A DNA stretch of 64,000 nt from Stagnimonas aquatica (GCF_003730135.1 NZ_RJVO01000009.1:1-64000), one strand, 5' to 3'. Shown: positions 42,612 through 52,326, counted from the first letter of the stretch. Program-made: numbers and translations. Notes: generated by a model not told the origin, from the sequence alone.

Positions 42612-44387
42612 TCAGGCGACCGGCACCTTCAGCTGCATGCCGGCGCGGATGCGGCTGGCATCCTTGAGGTCGTTGAGTTCCAGCAGGTGGCGCACGGTGG
42701 TGTTGTAGCGCTGGGCGATCACCGACAGGCTCTGGCCGCTCTTCACCTTGTGCAGACGGGTCGTCGGCTTGGCCTTCTTGCTGCCGGTGGAGCCCATGGC
42801 GATTTCATGGCGCTTGACCACCGCCGGCCTGGACTCCGGCTCCGCCTTGGCGACCAGGGTGGAGGTCGCGAAGTCGCGGTCGTTGGGCACCTTGAGGGTC
42901 TGGCCGGCGCGGATGCGGCCCTTCTTCAGGCCGTTGACCGCGACCAGGGTCTGCTGCGAAACCCCATAGCGTTTGGCGATGCCGCCGAGCGTGTCGCCCT
43001 TGCCAACCTTGTGCGCCAGATAGATCTCGCGCTGCTGGCCGTAGGTCTCGTTGCTGGCCAGCTGCTGGTAGCCGCTGCGGAAGGCGACGGCGCGGCCGAC
43101 CGGCACGCGGATGCGGTCTCCCGCCGGGACGTAGAGCTTGCCGTTGACCACCTCGGCGCGATAGCCAGGGTTGAGTCGCGCGAAGGTGGCATCGTCGCCA
43201 CCGGCGAGGCGCACCAGGGTGCGGTAGGGCGTGTAGCGCTCGACGGTGACCGTCTCGAAGCTCAGCGGCACCCGCCGCTGCACGTCGCCGAAGTGCTCGC
43301 GCCAGTCGCGCTCGACATCGGCGGCGGCCAGGAACTCCGAATAGAAGTTGCGCGAGGCAAAGCCGAAGCGCTTGTTGCTGTAGTTGGCGAGCAGGTCGTC
43401 CAGCGAGCTGCCGCCGGTTTCCTTCAGCGCCCGCGCCAGACCACCGCGACCGTAGTTGTAGGCGGTGACCGCCAGCGGCCAGTCCTGCAGCACGCGGTAG
43501 TCGTCGCGCAGATGCTCGGCGGCGGCCTGGGTGGAAGTCCAGGGATCGCGGCGGTCGTCGGAAACATGGTTGAAGCGCATGTACATGCGCGCCGAATCGG
43601 GCATGAACTGCCAGAGGCCGGCCGCCGCGACCTTGGAATAGGCCTCGACGTTGAAGCTCGACTCGACGAACGGCAGCCGGGTCAGCATCCGTGGCAGGCC
43701 TTCGTTGGCGAAGGTACGTTCCATCTCCGGCAGGTACTGGCCGGAAATCGCCATCGCCTCACCGGTGCGCTCGCGCAGGCCGCGCTGGCTGCGGATGTTG
43801 TCGGCCGCCTCGCGCAGGGCACTGCGGTCACCGGCGAACAGCGCGGCCAGCTTGCGCGCCTCGTCGTCCAGCACTTCCGGCGTGTCGCGCTGGGTCGCGG
43901 CGCGGCGCAACGCCGCCTCGATGCGCTTCTTGGCGCGCACTTCCTCGGCCGACTTCAGATTGGCAAGCTGCACGCGGCCGAGCGTCTTCGCCTCGTCGCG
44001 GAAATCCAGCACCGCGTAGACCCGCTCGGGCTTACGCAGATCGTGGATCACGCTCTGGTTCTCGGAATATTCCGAGAACACCTTGCGCCAGAAGGCGATG
44101 TTGCCCTTGAGCGCCGCCGGGCGCGGGAACAGCTCACGCTCGTGCGCCAGGGGATCGACCGGCTCGGCCTTGGGCTTGATCGCCACCGCCGTGGCGGCGG
44201 GCGCGGCGGCGGCGGACTCGACCGATGCTGGCGCTGGCGTCGGTGCCGTCGCCGGCACGGCGGTCGGCGTCGGGGCCTCGTAGATCACCGGCGCGGCCGG
44301 GGCCGTCACCTGCGCGAGGGCGGCGGAGCTGCCGACGACCAGGAAGGCGAGAGTCAGCTTGCGGTTCAGCGGCATCGGATGAGGCAT
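42612..44387 (-). CDS. mltD: MltD-like lytic transglycosylase with LysM domains
   Basis: This 591-residue protein has a signal sequence (MPLNRKLTLAFLVVGSSAAL) and a Pro/Ala-rich linker. The SLT catalytic domain is seen in LPFVESSFNVEAYSKVAAAG and the following LWQFMPDSARM, with the catalytic Glu. Two clear LysM domains follow (VGKGDTLGGIAKRYGVSQQT and VKSGQSLSVIAQRYNTTVRH) for peptidoglycan binding. It cleaves glycan strands in the periplasm. A shorter ATG twelve nucleotides in is possible. Confidence 0.9.
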   Translation of the reverse strand: MPHPMPLNRKLTLAFLVVGSSAALAQVTAPAAPVIYEAPTPTAVPATAPTPAPASVESAAAAPAATAVAIKPKAEPVDPLAHERELFPRPAALKGNIAFWRKVFSEYSENQSVIHDLRKPERVYAVLDFRDEAKTLGRVQLANLKSAEEVRAKKRIEAALRRAATQRDTPEVLDDEARKLAALFAGDRSALREAADNIRSQRGLRERTGEAMAISGQYLPEMERTFANEGLPRMLTRLPFVESSFNVEAYSKVAAAGLWQFMPDSARMYMRFNHVSDDRRDPWTSTQAAAEHLRDDYRVLQDWPLAVTAYNYGRGGLARALKETGGSSLDDLLANYSNKRFGFASRNFYSEFLAAADVERDWREHFGDVQRRVPLSFETVTVERYTPYRTLVRLAGGDDATFARLNPGYRAEVVNGKLYVPAGDRIRVPVGRAVAFRSGYQQLASNETYGQQREIYLAHKVGKGDTLGGIAKRYGVSQQTLVAVNGLKKGRIRAGQTLKVPNDRDFATSTLVAKAEPESRPAVVKRHEIAMGSTGSKKAKPTTRLHKVKSGQSLSVIAQRYNTTVRHLLELNDLKDASRIRAGMQLKVPVA

Positions 44388-44533
44388 TCCTGCGTGGAGA
44401 AGCTAAATCACCGTGGATGCTAGCCCCAAGGCCAGGGCCTGTCACTTCAAGACAGTCAAAATCCATGCCGTGCGGCCACGGCGACCGGCACTGCCGTTAA
44501 GCTCCCGCCCGCAGCCCTCGCACCCAAGACGCC

Positions 44534-44974
44534 ATGACCGCCGACCAACTCTGCCTGCTCGCCGCCGGCCTGTTCTTCCTCACCGGCCTGCTCACCGGGG
44601 TTTGGAAATACCTGTGCATCGTCCGCTCGCCGGAGTCGCAGGCACCGGTGTACGTCGACATCGCCCATCGCAGCAGCCTGATGTACGCCTTCTCGGCGAT
44701 CCTGCTGCGCGAGTTCCTGCCCTACTCGCCGCTGTCGGCCACCGGCACCCTGTGGGCGGTGGCGGCGCCGCTGCTGTTCTTCGCGCTGGCGATCTCGACC
44801 TATGTGCTGCACGGCCTGCTGCGCGATACCGACAACCAGTTGCGCGCGCCGCACCGCCTGGGCCAGGCCACCCTGCCCGCGCTCGCCATCCACGGCTTCA
44901 TGTGGCTGCTGGTGGTGGCCGAGATCGGCGGTTTCGCGCTGCTGTTCTGGGGCTTCCTGCGCAGCCTGGGCTGA
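44534..44974 (+). CDS. Small integral membrane protein
   Basis: This 146-residue protein has about four hydrophobic helices, including LLAAGLFFLTGLLTGVW, LWAVAAPLLFFALAISTY and FMWLLVVAEIGGFALLF. I do not recognise the family. Its position between mltD and pip gives no functional hint. Confidence 0.7.
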   Translation: MTADQLCLLAAGLFFLTGLLTGVWKYLCIVRSPESQAPVYVDIAHRSSLMYAFSAILLREFLPYSPLSATGTLWAVAAPLLFFALAISTYVLHGLLRDTDNQLRAPHRLGQATLPALAIHGFMWLLVVAEIGGFALLFWGFLRSLG

Positions 44975-45031
44975 ACCAGAACGCCGTGGGCTTCCGGTAA
45001 GCTCGGCACCTCACTGACTCCGACCGCCGCC

Positions 45032-45982
45032 ATGAGCCTGCGCACGCCCTACCCCGCCATCGCGCCCTACCGCACCCAACGACTGAAGGTCTCGGAGCTG
45101 CACGAGCTCTACGTCGAGGAAAGCGGCAACCCGCACGGCAAGCCCATCGTCTTCGTGCACGGCGGGCCGGGCGGCGGCACCGAGGGCTGGCAGCGGCAGT
45201 TCTTTGATCCGCAGAAGTACCGCATCGTGCTGTTCGACCAGCGCGGCTGCGGCAAGAGCACGCCGTTCGCGGAACTGCGCGAGAACACCACCTGGGATCT
45301 GGTCGCCGACATGGAGCGCATCCGGGTGCTGCTCGGCATCGACCGCTGGGTGGTGTTCGGCGGCAGCTGGGGCTCGACGCTGGCGCTGGCCTATGCCGAG
45401 ACCCATCCCGAGCGGACACTGGCGCTGATCCTGCGCGGCATCTTCCTGCTGCGCAAAGCCGAACTCGACTGGTTCTACCAGGAGGGCTGCAACTGGATCT
45501 ATCCGGACATGTGGGAGGCCTACCGCGATGCCATCCCCGAAGCCGAACGCGGCGATTTCGTGTCGGCCTATTACCGTCGCCTCACCAGCCCGGACGCCGC
45601 CGTGCGTAGCGCCGCCGCCAAGGCCTGGAGCACCTGGGAGGGCGCCACCAGCAAGCTGTTGCAGAGCCCGGAGATGATCGCCCGTTACGGCGACGACAAG
45701 TTCGCCGACGCCTTCGCCCGCATCGAGTGCCACTACTTCATCAACAAGGGCTTCTTCGAGCGCGACGACCAGCTGCTGGCGAACATCGACCGCATCCGCC
45801 ACATTCCCGGCGTGATCGTGCAGGGCCGCTACGACGTGGTCTGCCCGGCCAAGAGCGCCTGGGACCTGCACCGCGCCTGGCCGGAAGCCGAGCTGAAGAT
45901 CGTCGGCGACGCCGGCCATGCCGCCAGCGAGAAGGGCATCCTGTCCGCGCTGATCGAGGCGGCGGACCGCTACGCCGACTGA
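45032..45982 (+). CDS. pip: Prolyl aminopeptidase
   Basis: This 316-residue alpha/beta hydrolase has HGGPGGG at 43-49 and the nucleophile elbow GGSWGS with Ser112, both characteristic of prolyl iminopeptidases. The acid and His residues fit QGRYDVV and GDAGHAAS. It releases N-terminal proline. Its stop codon lies inside an inverted repeat with the stop of the convergent efflux gene. Confidence 0.95.
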   Translation: MSLRTPYPAIAPYRTQRLKVSELHELYVEESGNPHGKPIVFVHGGPGGGTEGWQRQFFDPQKYRIVLFDQRGCGKSTPFAELRENTTWDLVADMERIRVLLGIDRWVVFGGSWGSTLALAYAETHPERTLALILRGIFLLRKAELDWFYQEGCNWIYPDMWEAYRDAIPEAERGDFVSAYYRRLTSPDAAVRSAAAKAWSTWEGATSKLLQSPEMIARYGDDKFADAFARIECHYFINKGFFERDDQLLANIDRIRHIPGVIVQGRYDVVCPAKSAWDLHRAWPEAELKIVGDAGHAASEKGILSALIEAADRYAD

Positions 45983-46001
45983 GGCGATCCGGCCTCAGTC
46001 G
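45976..46001. terminator. Palindrome spanning both stop codons
   Basis: CGACTGAGGC and GCCTCAGTCG form a perfect 10-bp stem with a 6-nt loop. It covers the stop codon of pip and that of the leftward efflux gene, so it probably ends both transcripts. No T-run is visible. Confidence 0.6.
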
Positions 46002-47515
46002 ATCAGGGCTTCGACCGGCGCCACCACCCGGGGCGGGCTGCGGAACAGCAACACCAGCGGCAGCACCAGCAGCACGCCGAACATCATCCACTGGAAGTCG
46101 GTCAGGGTCGCCAGCAGGCTGGCCTGGCGCTGTACTTCCTGTTCCAGGGTCAGCAGCCCGGCGGTGGAGCCCAGGCCGCCGGCGGCATTGGCGTACTCGG
46201 CCAGCGCCGGATTGAACGGGTTGATGTGTTCCACCAGCCGCGCATGCGCCGCCTGGCTGTTCTGGCTGAGGAAGGCGAAGGTCATGGCGATGCCGATGCT
46301 GCTGCCGATGTTGCGCACCAGGCTGAACAGGGCGGTGGCATCGCCGCGATGCTCCGGCGCCAGGGTGGCGAAGGTGAGCGTGCTCAGCGGCACGAACACC
46401 AGGCCCAGGCCGGCGCCCTGGATCACGCCCGAGACCACCAGCTCCCAGATCGGCACATCGAGATTGAACTGGGTCATCCAGTGCAGCGAGGCGGCGGTGG
46501 CGATCAGGCCGGCGGCGATCGGCAGCCGGGCGCCCCAGCGGTCGATCACTTTCGGCACCAGCTTCATCGCCACCATGGTGCCGATGCCGCGCGGCGCGAT
46601 CACCAGGCCGGTGAGGATCACCGGAAAGCCGCGCAGGTTCTGCAGGAACGGCGGCAGCAGCGCGGCGGTGGCGAACAGCACCACGCCGACCATGCCGATC
46701 ATCACCAGACCGGTGACGAAGTTGCGGTCGGCGAACAGGCGCGGCGACAGGAACGGTGCGCGGGCGGTGAGCGTGTGCACCACGAAGAGGTAGAAGGCCA
46801 GCGCCGCCACCGCCGCTTCCAGCACGATCTCGGGGGAACCGAACCAGTCCTTGGTCTCGCCACGGTCGAGCATCAATTGCAGCGAGGCGATGGCCAGGCT
46901 CAGCAGCGCGAAGCCGAGGCCGTCCAGGCGCAGGCCGCGCTTGGGCGCATCGGCCGGCAGCGCCGCCGACAGGCCCATGAAGGCGAGGATGCCGACCGGC
47001 AGGTTGATGTAGAACACCCAGCGCCAGCTATAGGTCTCGGTGAGCCAGCCGCCGAGCGTCGGGCCGATGATCGGGCCGACCATCACGCCCATGCCCCAGA
47101 GCGACATCGCCGCGCCGTGCTGCTCCTTGGGATAGGTGTCGAGCAGCACCAGCTGCGAGAGCGGCACCAGCGAGGCGCCGCACAGGCCCTGCAACAGGCG
47201 GAAGGCGACGATCTGTGGCAGCGAGGTGGCGAGTCCGCACAGCATCGAGGCCAGGGTGAAGCCGACCACGGCGGTGAGGAACAGCCGCTTGCGGCCAAAG
47301 CGCTGGGCCAGGAAGCCGGTGGGCGCGGTGGCGATGGCGGCGGCGACGATGTAGCTGGTCAGCACCCAGGAGATCTGCTCCTGCGAGGCTCCAAGGCCGC
47401 CCTGCATATGCGGCAGAGCGACGTTGGCGATGGTCGAGTCCAGCGTCTGCATCAGGGTCGCCGCCATCACCGAGGCGGCGACCAGGCCGCGCTGGGCGGC
47501 GGGCGTGCGGCTCAT
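45995..47515 (-). CDS. emrB: EmrB/QacA-type MFS drug efflux transporter (DHA2)
   Basis: This 506-residue protein has 14 predicted hydrophobic helices. The N-terminus VMAATLMQTLDSTIANVALP and the motif LGGWLTETYSWRWVFYINLP are typical of DHA2. It works with the adjacent EmrA-like protein and an outer membrane channel to export toxic compounds. It is last in marR-emrA-emrB, 13 nt after emrA. Confidence 0.9.
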   Translation of the reverse strand: MSRTPAAQRGLVAASVMAATLMQTLDSTIANVALPHMQGGLGASQEQISWVLTSYIVAAAIATAPTGFLAQRFGRKRLFLTAVVGFTLASMLCGLATSLPQIVAFRLLQGLCGASLVPLSQLVLLDTYPKEQHGAAMSLWGMGVMVGPIIGPTLGGWLTETYSWRWVFYINLPVGILAFMGLSAALPADAPKRGLRLDGLGFALLSLAIASLQLMLDRGETKDWFGSPEIVLEAAVAALAFYLFVVHTLTARAPFLSPRLFADRNFVTGLVMIGMVGVVLFATAALLPPFLQNLRGFPVILTGLVIAPRGIGTMVAMKLVPKVIDRWGARLPIAAGLIATAASLHWMTQFNLDVPIWELVVSGVIQGAGLGLVFVPLSTLTFATLAPEHRGDATALFSLVRNIGSSIGIAMTFAFLSQNSQAAHARLVEHINPFNPALAEYANAAGGLGSTAGLLTLEQEVQRQASLLATLTDFQWMMFGVLLVLPLVLLFRSPPRVVAPVEALID

Positions 47516-47528
47516 GGCCGGTAGCGGC

Positions 47529-48692
47529 CTACTGCGCCGCCTCGGCGCTGCCGAGGCCGAAGGCCGACATCAGGCGGGCGATGCCGGAGTGCTTGCGGGC
47601 GCCGGTATCGACGCGAATCTCGGCGCTCATGCCGGCGCGCAGCGGCGGCTCGTCGGCACGGTGCTCCAGGCGCACCCGCACCGGGATGCGCTGCACCACC
47701 TTCACCCAGTTGCCGCTGGCGTTCTGCGCCGGCAGCACCGAGAACTCCGAGCCGGTGGCCTGGCCGATGCTTTCCAGCCGACCCTGCCATTGCGTGTTCG
47801 GATAGGCGTCGATGGCCACCGCCACCGGCGCGCCGACGCGCAGGTGCTCCAGCTCCGACTCCTTGAAGTTGGCTTCCACCCAGGACTCCTCCTCGGCGAC
47901 CACGCTCATCACCGGCAGGCCGGGCATGGCGTAGGTGCCGGGGTCCGGCACCTTGCTGGCGATGCCGTCGATGGGGGCCTTGAGGGTGCTGCGCTGCAAG
48001 TCCAGGCGGGCTTTTTCCAGGGCGGCGGCGGCGGCGAGATAAGTGGGATGGGTTTCCACCGGGGCCTTGAGATCGCCGTTGAGCTGCGCCAGGGCCTCGT
48101 TGAGATCGTGCTGCAACTCCTGCACGCGGTTGCCGGCGACATCCAGGGTGTGGCTGGCGTCGTCCACTTCCGACTGCGAGACCGCGCCGCTGCCGCGCAG
48201 CTCGCGGATGCGGCGGGCATGGGTCTGCTGGTAGGCGAGGTCGGACTGCGCCGAGGCCAGGGCCGAGAGCTTCTGGCCATAGCTGGCGCGCAGCGACTGG
48301 ATCTGCAAACGGGTCTGGGCGAGGTTGGCCTCGGCCTGCTGCACCGCCACCTGGAACGGCGCGCGCTCCAGTTGCAGCAGCGGCTCGCCGCGCCGCACCG
48401 GCTGGTTCTCCTTCACCAGCACTTCGGCGACCAGGCCGGTGACCTCGGCGCTGACGTTGACCTTGTTGGCCTTCACGTAGGCGTCGTCGGTATCGACGTA
48501 GCGGCCACCCAGCAGCCAGAGCGAAGCGCCGGCCAGCAGCGCCAGCGCCGGGCCGGCAATGAACAGCGCGCGGCGCAGGCGGCGGCGCTCGGGGATGGCG
48601 CCGCTGGGCTTGACAGGCGGTACCGGCTTGGTCGCAGCGGCGTCGTTGGCGGCGGGCGCGTTGGTCGGGGTGGGGGTTTCGGATTCGTTCAT
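47529..48692 (-). CDS. emrA: EmrA-type membrane fusion protein
   Basis: This 387-residue protein has one N-terminal hydrophobic helix (FIAGPALALLAGASLWLL), and a biotin-lipoyl half motif (VSAEVTGLVAEVLVKENQPV) with a coiled-coil hairpin, the HlyD/EmrA layout. It bridges the inner membrane pump and a TolC-like channel. It follows marR by 3 nt. Confidence 0.9.
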   Translation of the reverse strand: MNESETPTPTNAPAANDAAATKPVPPVKPSGAIPERRRLRRALFIAGPALALLAGASLWLLGGRYVDTDDAYVKANKVNVSAEVTGLVAEVLVKENQPVRRGEPLLQLERAPFQVAVQQAEANLAQTRLQIQSLRASYGQKLSALASAQSDLAYQQTHARRIRELRGSGAVSQSEVDDASHTLDVAGNRVQELQHDLNEALAQLNGDLKAPVETHPTYLAAAAALEKARLDLQRSTLKAPIDGIASKVPDPGTYAMPGLPVMSVVAEEESWVEANFKESELEHLRVGAPVAVAIDAYPNTQWQGRLESIGQATGSEFSVLPAQNASGNWVKVVQRIPVRVRLEHRADEPPLRAGMSAEIRVDTGARKHSGIARLMSAFGLGSAEAAQ

Positions 48693-48695
48693 GAC

Positions 48696-49148
48696 TTACT
48701 CCTTGGCGGCGGCGCCGCTGAGGTTGGTTTTCACCCGCTGCAGCAGGCTTTCCAGCTGTTCGCGCTCACCGGCGCTGAGGCCGGCCAGGGCCTGGCCGCG
48801 CACCACCGCACCGACCCGCCACAGCTCGGCGGTGACCGGCGCGGCCTTGTCGGTGAGTTGCAGGCGGGTGGCGCGACGGTCGGACTCGTGCGCCTCGCGG
48901 CGCAGCCAGCCGGACTTCTCCAGCCGGTCCACGAGCTGGGTGACGGTGACCTTGCTCACTTCGAGACGCTCGGCCAGTTCCGACTGGGTCAGGCCGGGCG
49001 TCTTGTTGAGGTGGGCCAGGGCCAGCCACTGCGGCTGGGTCAGCTCCCAGTCCTGCGCCTGTTCGCGGAAGCGTGCGCGCAGCAGGCGGCTCACTTCCAT
49101 CAGCAGGGAGGTGACGGTGACGGGCGGTGGCGCAGGGGTCTTGGACAT
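48696..49148 (-). CDS. MarR-family regulator of the efflux operon
   Basis: This 150-residue winged-helix protein has LTQPQWLALAHLNKTPGLTQ and RLEVSKVTVTQLVDRLEKSG, with the wing SDRRATRLQLTDK, all MarR-type. It is the first gene of the operon and likely represses it. The inverted repeat directly before its ATG (49149-49168) is probably its operator. Confidence 0.95.
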   Translation of the reverse strand: MSKTPAPPPVTVTSLLMEVSRLLRARFREQAQDWELTQPQWLALAHLNKTPGLTQSELAERLEVSKVTVTQLVDRLEKSGWLRREAHESDRRATRLQLTDKAAPVTAELWRVGAVVRGQALAGLSAGEREQLESLLQRVKTNLSGAAAKE

Positions 49149-49168
49149 ATGGTTAGCTTACTAACCAT
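49149..49168. promoter_or_regulatory. Likely MarR operator: 8-4-8 perfect inverted repeat
   Basis: ATGGTTAG-CTTA-CTAACCAT lies immediately before the marR start codon. On the coding strand a TTGATT...TAAGCT pair overlaps it, with 17-nt spacing, as a plausible promoter. A repressor bound here would block it. Confidence 0.7.
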
Positions 49169-49281
49169 TTGCCAACTAATCAATTACCGCTGTTCGGCGC
49201 GGCGCGACCGTCCGGCCCGGCGGCGGCAGCGCCGGGTGTCGGTTGAGGATGGATGCAGAGGCGCCGCAGGCCGCCGCGTGC

Positions 49282-49761
49282 TTAAGGCCCGCCGGGCCGG
49301 CGGCCGGTGCCGCCCTCGCCATAGCCGCCGTATCCGGACGGCGAGGCGCTGGTGTAGTTGACCCAGTCTTCCCACTGGCTGCTCTTGAGCACGCCGGCCA
49401 CGGCGACATCGAAGCGGGCCTGGATGCCGTAGCGCTCGGCCATCAGCGCGGTCCAGCGCTGCACCCAGGCCTGGTTGGCGGCGAGAAAGTCGGGCTGGTG
49501 GGGGTCGAGCCGGGCGCGCTCGCGATTGAGCGTCTGCAACTCGCGCTCGATCTCGCGGCGGCGGACGGCGTCGATGTCATAGGCGGCCAGCACCTGGTCC
49601 TGCTGCTCGCGGCTGGCTTCGACCAGCGCCAGCAGGCGCACCACCGCGCGATCGCTGCGCAGCGACTCGTCCCCGGGCCGGAACTGCGGGCCGGAGCAGG
49701 CGGTGATGCCGGCCAGCAGGCTCAGCAGCAGCAGGCGACGCGTGGCGGGGCAGAGATTCAT
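49282..49761 (-). CDS. Putative lipoprotein
   Basis: This 159-residue protein has a signal peptide with lipobox (LLLLSLLAGITAC), then a helical body with several Arg/Gln-rich segments and a Gly-rich C-terminus (SGYGGYGEGGTG). No domain was recognised. The adjacent Phe catabolism genes point outward from it, so no functional link is clear. Confidence 0.7.
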   Translation of the reverse strand: MNLCPATRRLLLLSLLAGITACSGPQFRPGDESLRSDRAVVRLLALVEASREQQDQVLAAYDIDAVRRREIERELQTLNRERARLDPHQPDFLAANQAWVQRWTALMAERYGIQARFDVAVAGVLKSSQWEDWVNYTSASPSGYGGYGEGGTGRRPGGP

Positions 49762-49827
49762 GACGGACCTGGGCTCGATGAGTGAATGAGGGATGCAGCC
49801 GGCGCGGCTAGCGTCGCGCCAGCCAGC

Positions 49828-50292
49828 CTACAGCGGCAAGCCCTCGTCGCGCTTGATCGCCTCCAGCACCAGCGAGGAGCGCACGTCGCGCACGCCGGGC
49901 AGGCCGATCAGCACCTGCATGGAAAACTCCGCGAAAGCCTGGAGATCGGCGACCTGCACATGCAGCAGATAGTCCTGATCGCCGGTCATCACATAGCAGG
50001 CGCGCACCTCCGGCCGGCGGCGGATCGCTTCCTGAAACGCCTGGCTGGCGTCCTTGGACTGGCGCTCGATGGCGACCCGCACGAAGGCCTCCAGCGTCTG
50101 CCCCAGCGCCACCGGGCTGAGCACGGCGGCGTAGCGCTCGATCACCCCGGCGTCTTCCAGCTTCTTCACCCGCCGCTGGCAGGCGGTGGCCGACAGCGCC
50201 ACCTTCTCGGCCAGGGCCACCACCGGCAGGCGGCCGTCGCGCTGCAGCTCGCGGAGGATGCGTAGGTCGGTGCGGTCGAGATCAGCGCGCAT
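49828..50292 (-). CDS. Lrp/AsnC-family regulator
   Basis: This 154-residue protein has the start MRADLDRTDLRILREL. The N-terminal HTH (LRILRELQRDGRLPVVALAE) is followed by an RAM ligand-binding domain with RACYVMTGDQDYLLHVQV. It is divergent from phhA and likely regulates the tyrosine/phenylalanine genes in response to amino acids, as PhhR/Lrp-like regulators do elsewhere. Confidence 0.9.
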   Translation of the reverse strand: MRADLDRTDLRILRELQRDGRLPVVALAEKVALSATACQRRVKKLEDAGVIERYAAVLSPVALGQTLEAFVRVAIERQSKDASQAFQEAIRRRPEVRACYVMTGDQDYLLHVQVADLQAFAEFSMQVLIGLPGVRDVRSSLVLEAIKRDEGLPL

Positions 50293-50425
50293 GTTTATGG
50301 CGATTTTTGGATATTTGCTAGCGGATTGCTGCGCAAGCATCGGTTCCGGCGCCGGACTTTGCAAGGAACCGCCAGCGGCTTCGCGCTACAGTGGCTCCCA
50401 GAACCGGCCCCAGGAGGAGACTGCG

Positions 50426-51229
50426 ATGAGCAAGGCCAGCAACTACGTCTCGCGCCTGCCCGACGAGACCGGCCTGGTGCGCTACGGCGACGAGGAAAAC
50501 GCGATCTGGGCGGAGCTGTACGCGCGTCAGGAGCAGGCCATCCAGGGCAAGGCCTGCGAGGAATTTCTCTACGGCCTGGAGCAGATCGGCATGCCCAGGG
50601 ACCGGGTGCCGCAACTGCCGGAGATCAGCAGGGTGTTGAAGCGCGAGACCGGCTGGGAGGTCGCCTACGTGCCGGCGCTGATCCCCTTCGGCGAGTTCTT
50701 CCGCCTGCTCGCCAACAAGCAGTTCCCCGCCGCCACCTTCGTGCGCCGCCGCGAGGAGCTGGACTATCTGCAGGAGCCTGACATCTTCCACGAGCTGTTC
50801 GGCCACACGCCGCTGCTCACCAACCCGCACTTCGCCGACTTCACCCACCGCTACGGCCAGCTCGGCCTCGCCGCCAGCCGCGAGGACCGCGTCTACCTCG
50901 CGCGCCTTTACTGGTTCACCGTCGAATTCGGCCTGCTGCAAAAGCCGGGGCAGGACCTGCGCATCTACGGCGGCGGCATCCTCAGCTCGATCGGCGAGAC
51001 CGAGTACGCCTATCGCTCCAACGTCGCGCTGCGCAAACGCTTTGCGCTCACCGAGGTGCTGCGCACGCCCTATCGCATCGACATCATGCAGCCGCTCTAC
51101 TACGTGATCGAAGAGCTGGCCGACCTCTCGCGCCTGACCCAGCTCGACCTGATGGCGAAAGTCCAGGAGGCCCGCGCCCTCGGCCTGCTGGAAGCCCTCT
51201 ATGCGCCCAAGCCGCCACTCGCGGCCTGA
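50426..51229 (+). CDS. phhA: Phenylalanine 4-monooxygenase
   Basis: This 267-residue protein starts with MSKASNY preceded by a strong AGGAGGAGA. The iron ligands are His122 and His127 in FHELFGHTPL and Glu167 in WFTVEFGLL. It is the bacterial single-domain type (about 260-300 aa). It converts Phe to Tyr using tetrahydropterin. It is the first gene of the homogentisate cluster and no dedicated pterin recycling gene is nearby. Confidence 0.97.
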   Translation: MSKASNYVSRLPDETGLVRYGDEENAIWAELYARQEQAIQGKACEEFLYGLEQIGMPRDRVPQLPEISRVLKRETGWEVAYVPALIPFGEFFRLLANKQFPAATFVRRREELDYLQEPDIFHELFGHTPLLTNPHFADFTHRYGQLGLAASREDRVYLARLYWFTVEFGLLQKPGQDLRIYGGGILSSIGETEYAYRSNVALRKRFALTEVLRTPYRIDIMQPLYYVIEELADLSRLTQLDLMAKVQEARALGLLEALYAPKPPLAA

Positions 51230-51258
51230 TCCCCGTTGATCCATCGCAGGAATCCCCC

Positions 51259-52326
51259 ATGAGCCACCTCAACCCGCTCGCCACCGAAGGCTTCGAGTTC
51301 GTCGAATTCACCGCGCCCAGCGCCGCCGGCATCCAGCAGCTGCACCGGCTGTTCGAGATGATGGGCTTCACCGCCGTCGCCCGGCACCGCAGCAAGGACG
51401 TGACCCTGTTCCGCCAGGGCGGCATCAACTTCCTGGTCAACGGCACGCCCTACACGCACTTCGCGCAGTTCGCGCAGGCGCACGGCCCCAGCGCCTGCGC
51501 GATGGGCTGGCGCGTGGCCGACGCGCCGGCCGCCTACGCGCACGCGATCAGCCAGGGCGCGGTGGCCTTCGACGCCAAGCCCGGCTTCATGGAACTGCGC
51601 CTGCCCAGCGTCTACGGCATCGGCAACTCGGTGCTCTACTTCGCCGACCGCAAGACCGGCCACGACATCTACGACGTGGACTTCGTGTTCTTCCCCGGCG
51701 TCGACAAGCGCCCGGTGGGCGTCGGCCTCACCGAGATCGACCATCTCACCCACAACGTCGAGCGCGGCAACATGGACCTGTGGGCCGGCTTCTACGAGCG
51801 CATCGCCAACTTCCGGCAGATCCGCTACTTCGACATCGAGGGCAAGCAGACCGGCCTGTTCAGCAAGGCGATGACCAGCCCCTGCGGCAAGATCCGCATC
51901 CCGATCAACGAATCGGCCGACGAGCACAGCCAGATCGAGGAATTCCTCAAGCAGTATCGCGGCGAGGGCATCCAGCACATCGCACTGTCCACGCCCGACA
52001 TCTACGAGACCGTGTCCGCGCTCAAGCACCGTGGCGTGGTGTTCATGGATACGCCGGATACCTATTACGACAAGGTCGACAGCCGCGTGCTCAACCACGG
52101 CGAGAGCGTCGCCCAGCTCAAGGAACTGAAGATCCTGATCGACGGCGCGCCGGTGGAGGGCATCCTGCTGCAGATCTTCACCAGCACGGTGATCGGTCCG
52201 ATCTTCTTCGAGATCATCCAGCGCAAGGGTAACGAGGGCTTCGGCGAGGGCAATTTCCGCGCGCTGTTCGAGTCCATCGAGGAAGACCAGATCAAGCGCG
52301 GCGTGCTCAAGACCGAAGCGGTCTAG
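51259..52326 (+). CDS. hppD: 4-hydroxyphenylpyruvate dioxygenase
   Basis: This 355-residue protein has the two VOC-type halves. The metal-binding His is in EIDHLTHNVERG, a second His in IQHIALSTPDIYETV, and the Glu near QIFTSTVIGPIFFEII. It makes homogentisate from 4-hydroxyphenylpyruvate. It is 29 nt after phhA. Confidence 0.97.
   Translation: MSHLNPLATEGFEFVEFTAPSAAGIQQLHRLFEMMGFTAVARHRSKDVTLFRQGGINFLVNGTPYTHFAQFAQAHGPSACAMGWRVADAPAAYAHAISQGAVAFDAKPGFMELRLPSVYGIGNSVLYFADRKTGHDIYDVDFVFFPGVDKRPVGVGLTEIDHLTHNVERGNMDLWAGFYERIANFRQIRYFDIEGKQTGLFSKAMTSPCGKIRIPINESADEHSQIEEFLKQYRGEGIQHIALSTPDIYETVSALKHRGVVFMDTPDTYYDKVDSRVLNHGESVAQLKELKILIDGAPVEGILLQIFTSTVIGPIFFEIIQRKGNEGFGEGNFRALFESIEEDQIKRGVLKTEAV

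Noticed and set aside
42687-44423. Long open frame antisense to mltD
   Set aside because: Low-complexity composition and no homology pattern; shadow of the real gene.
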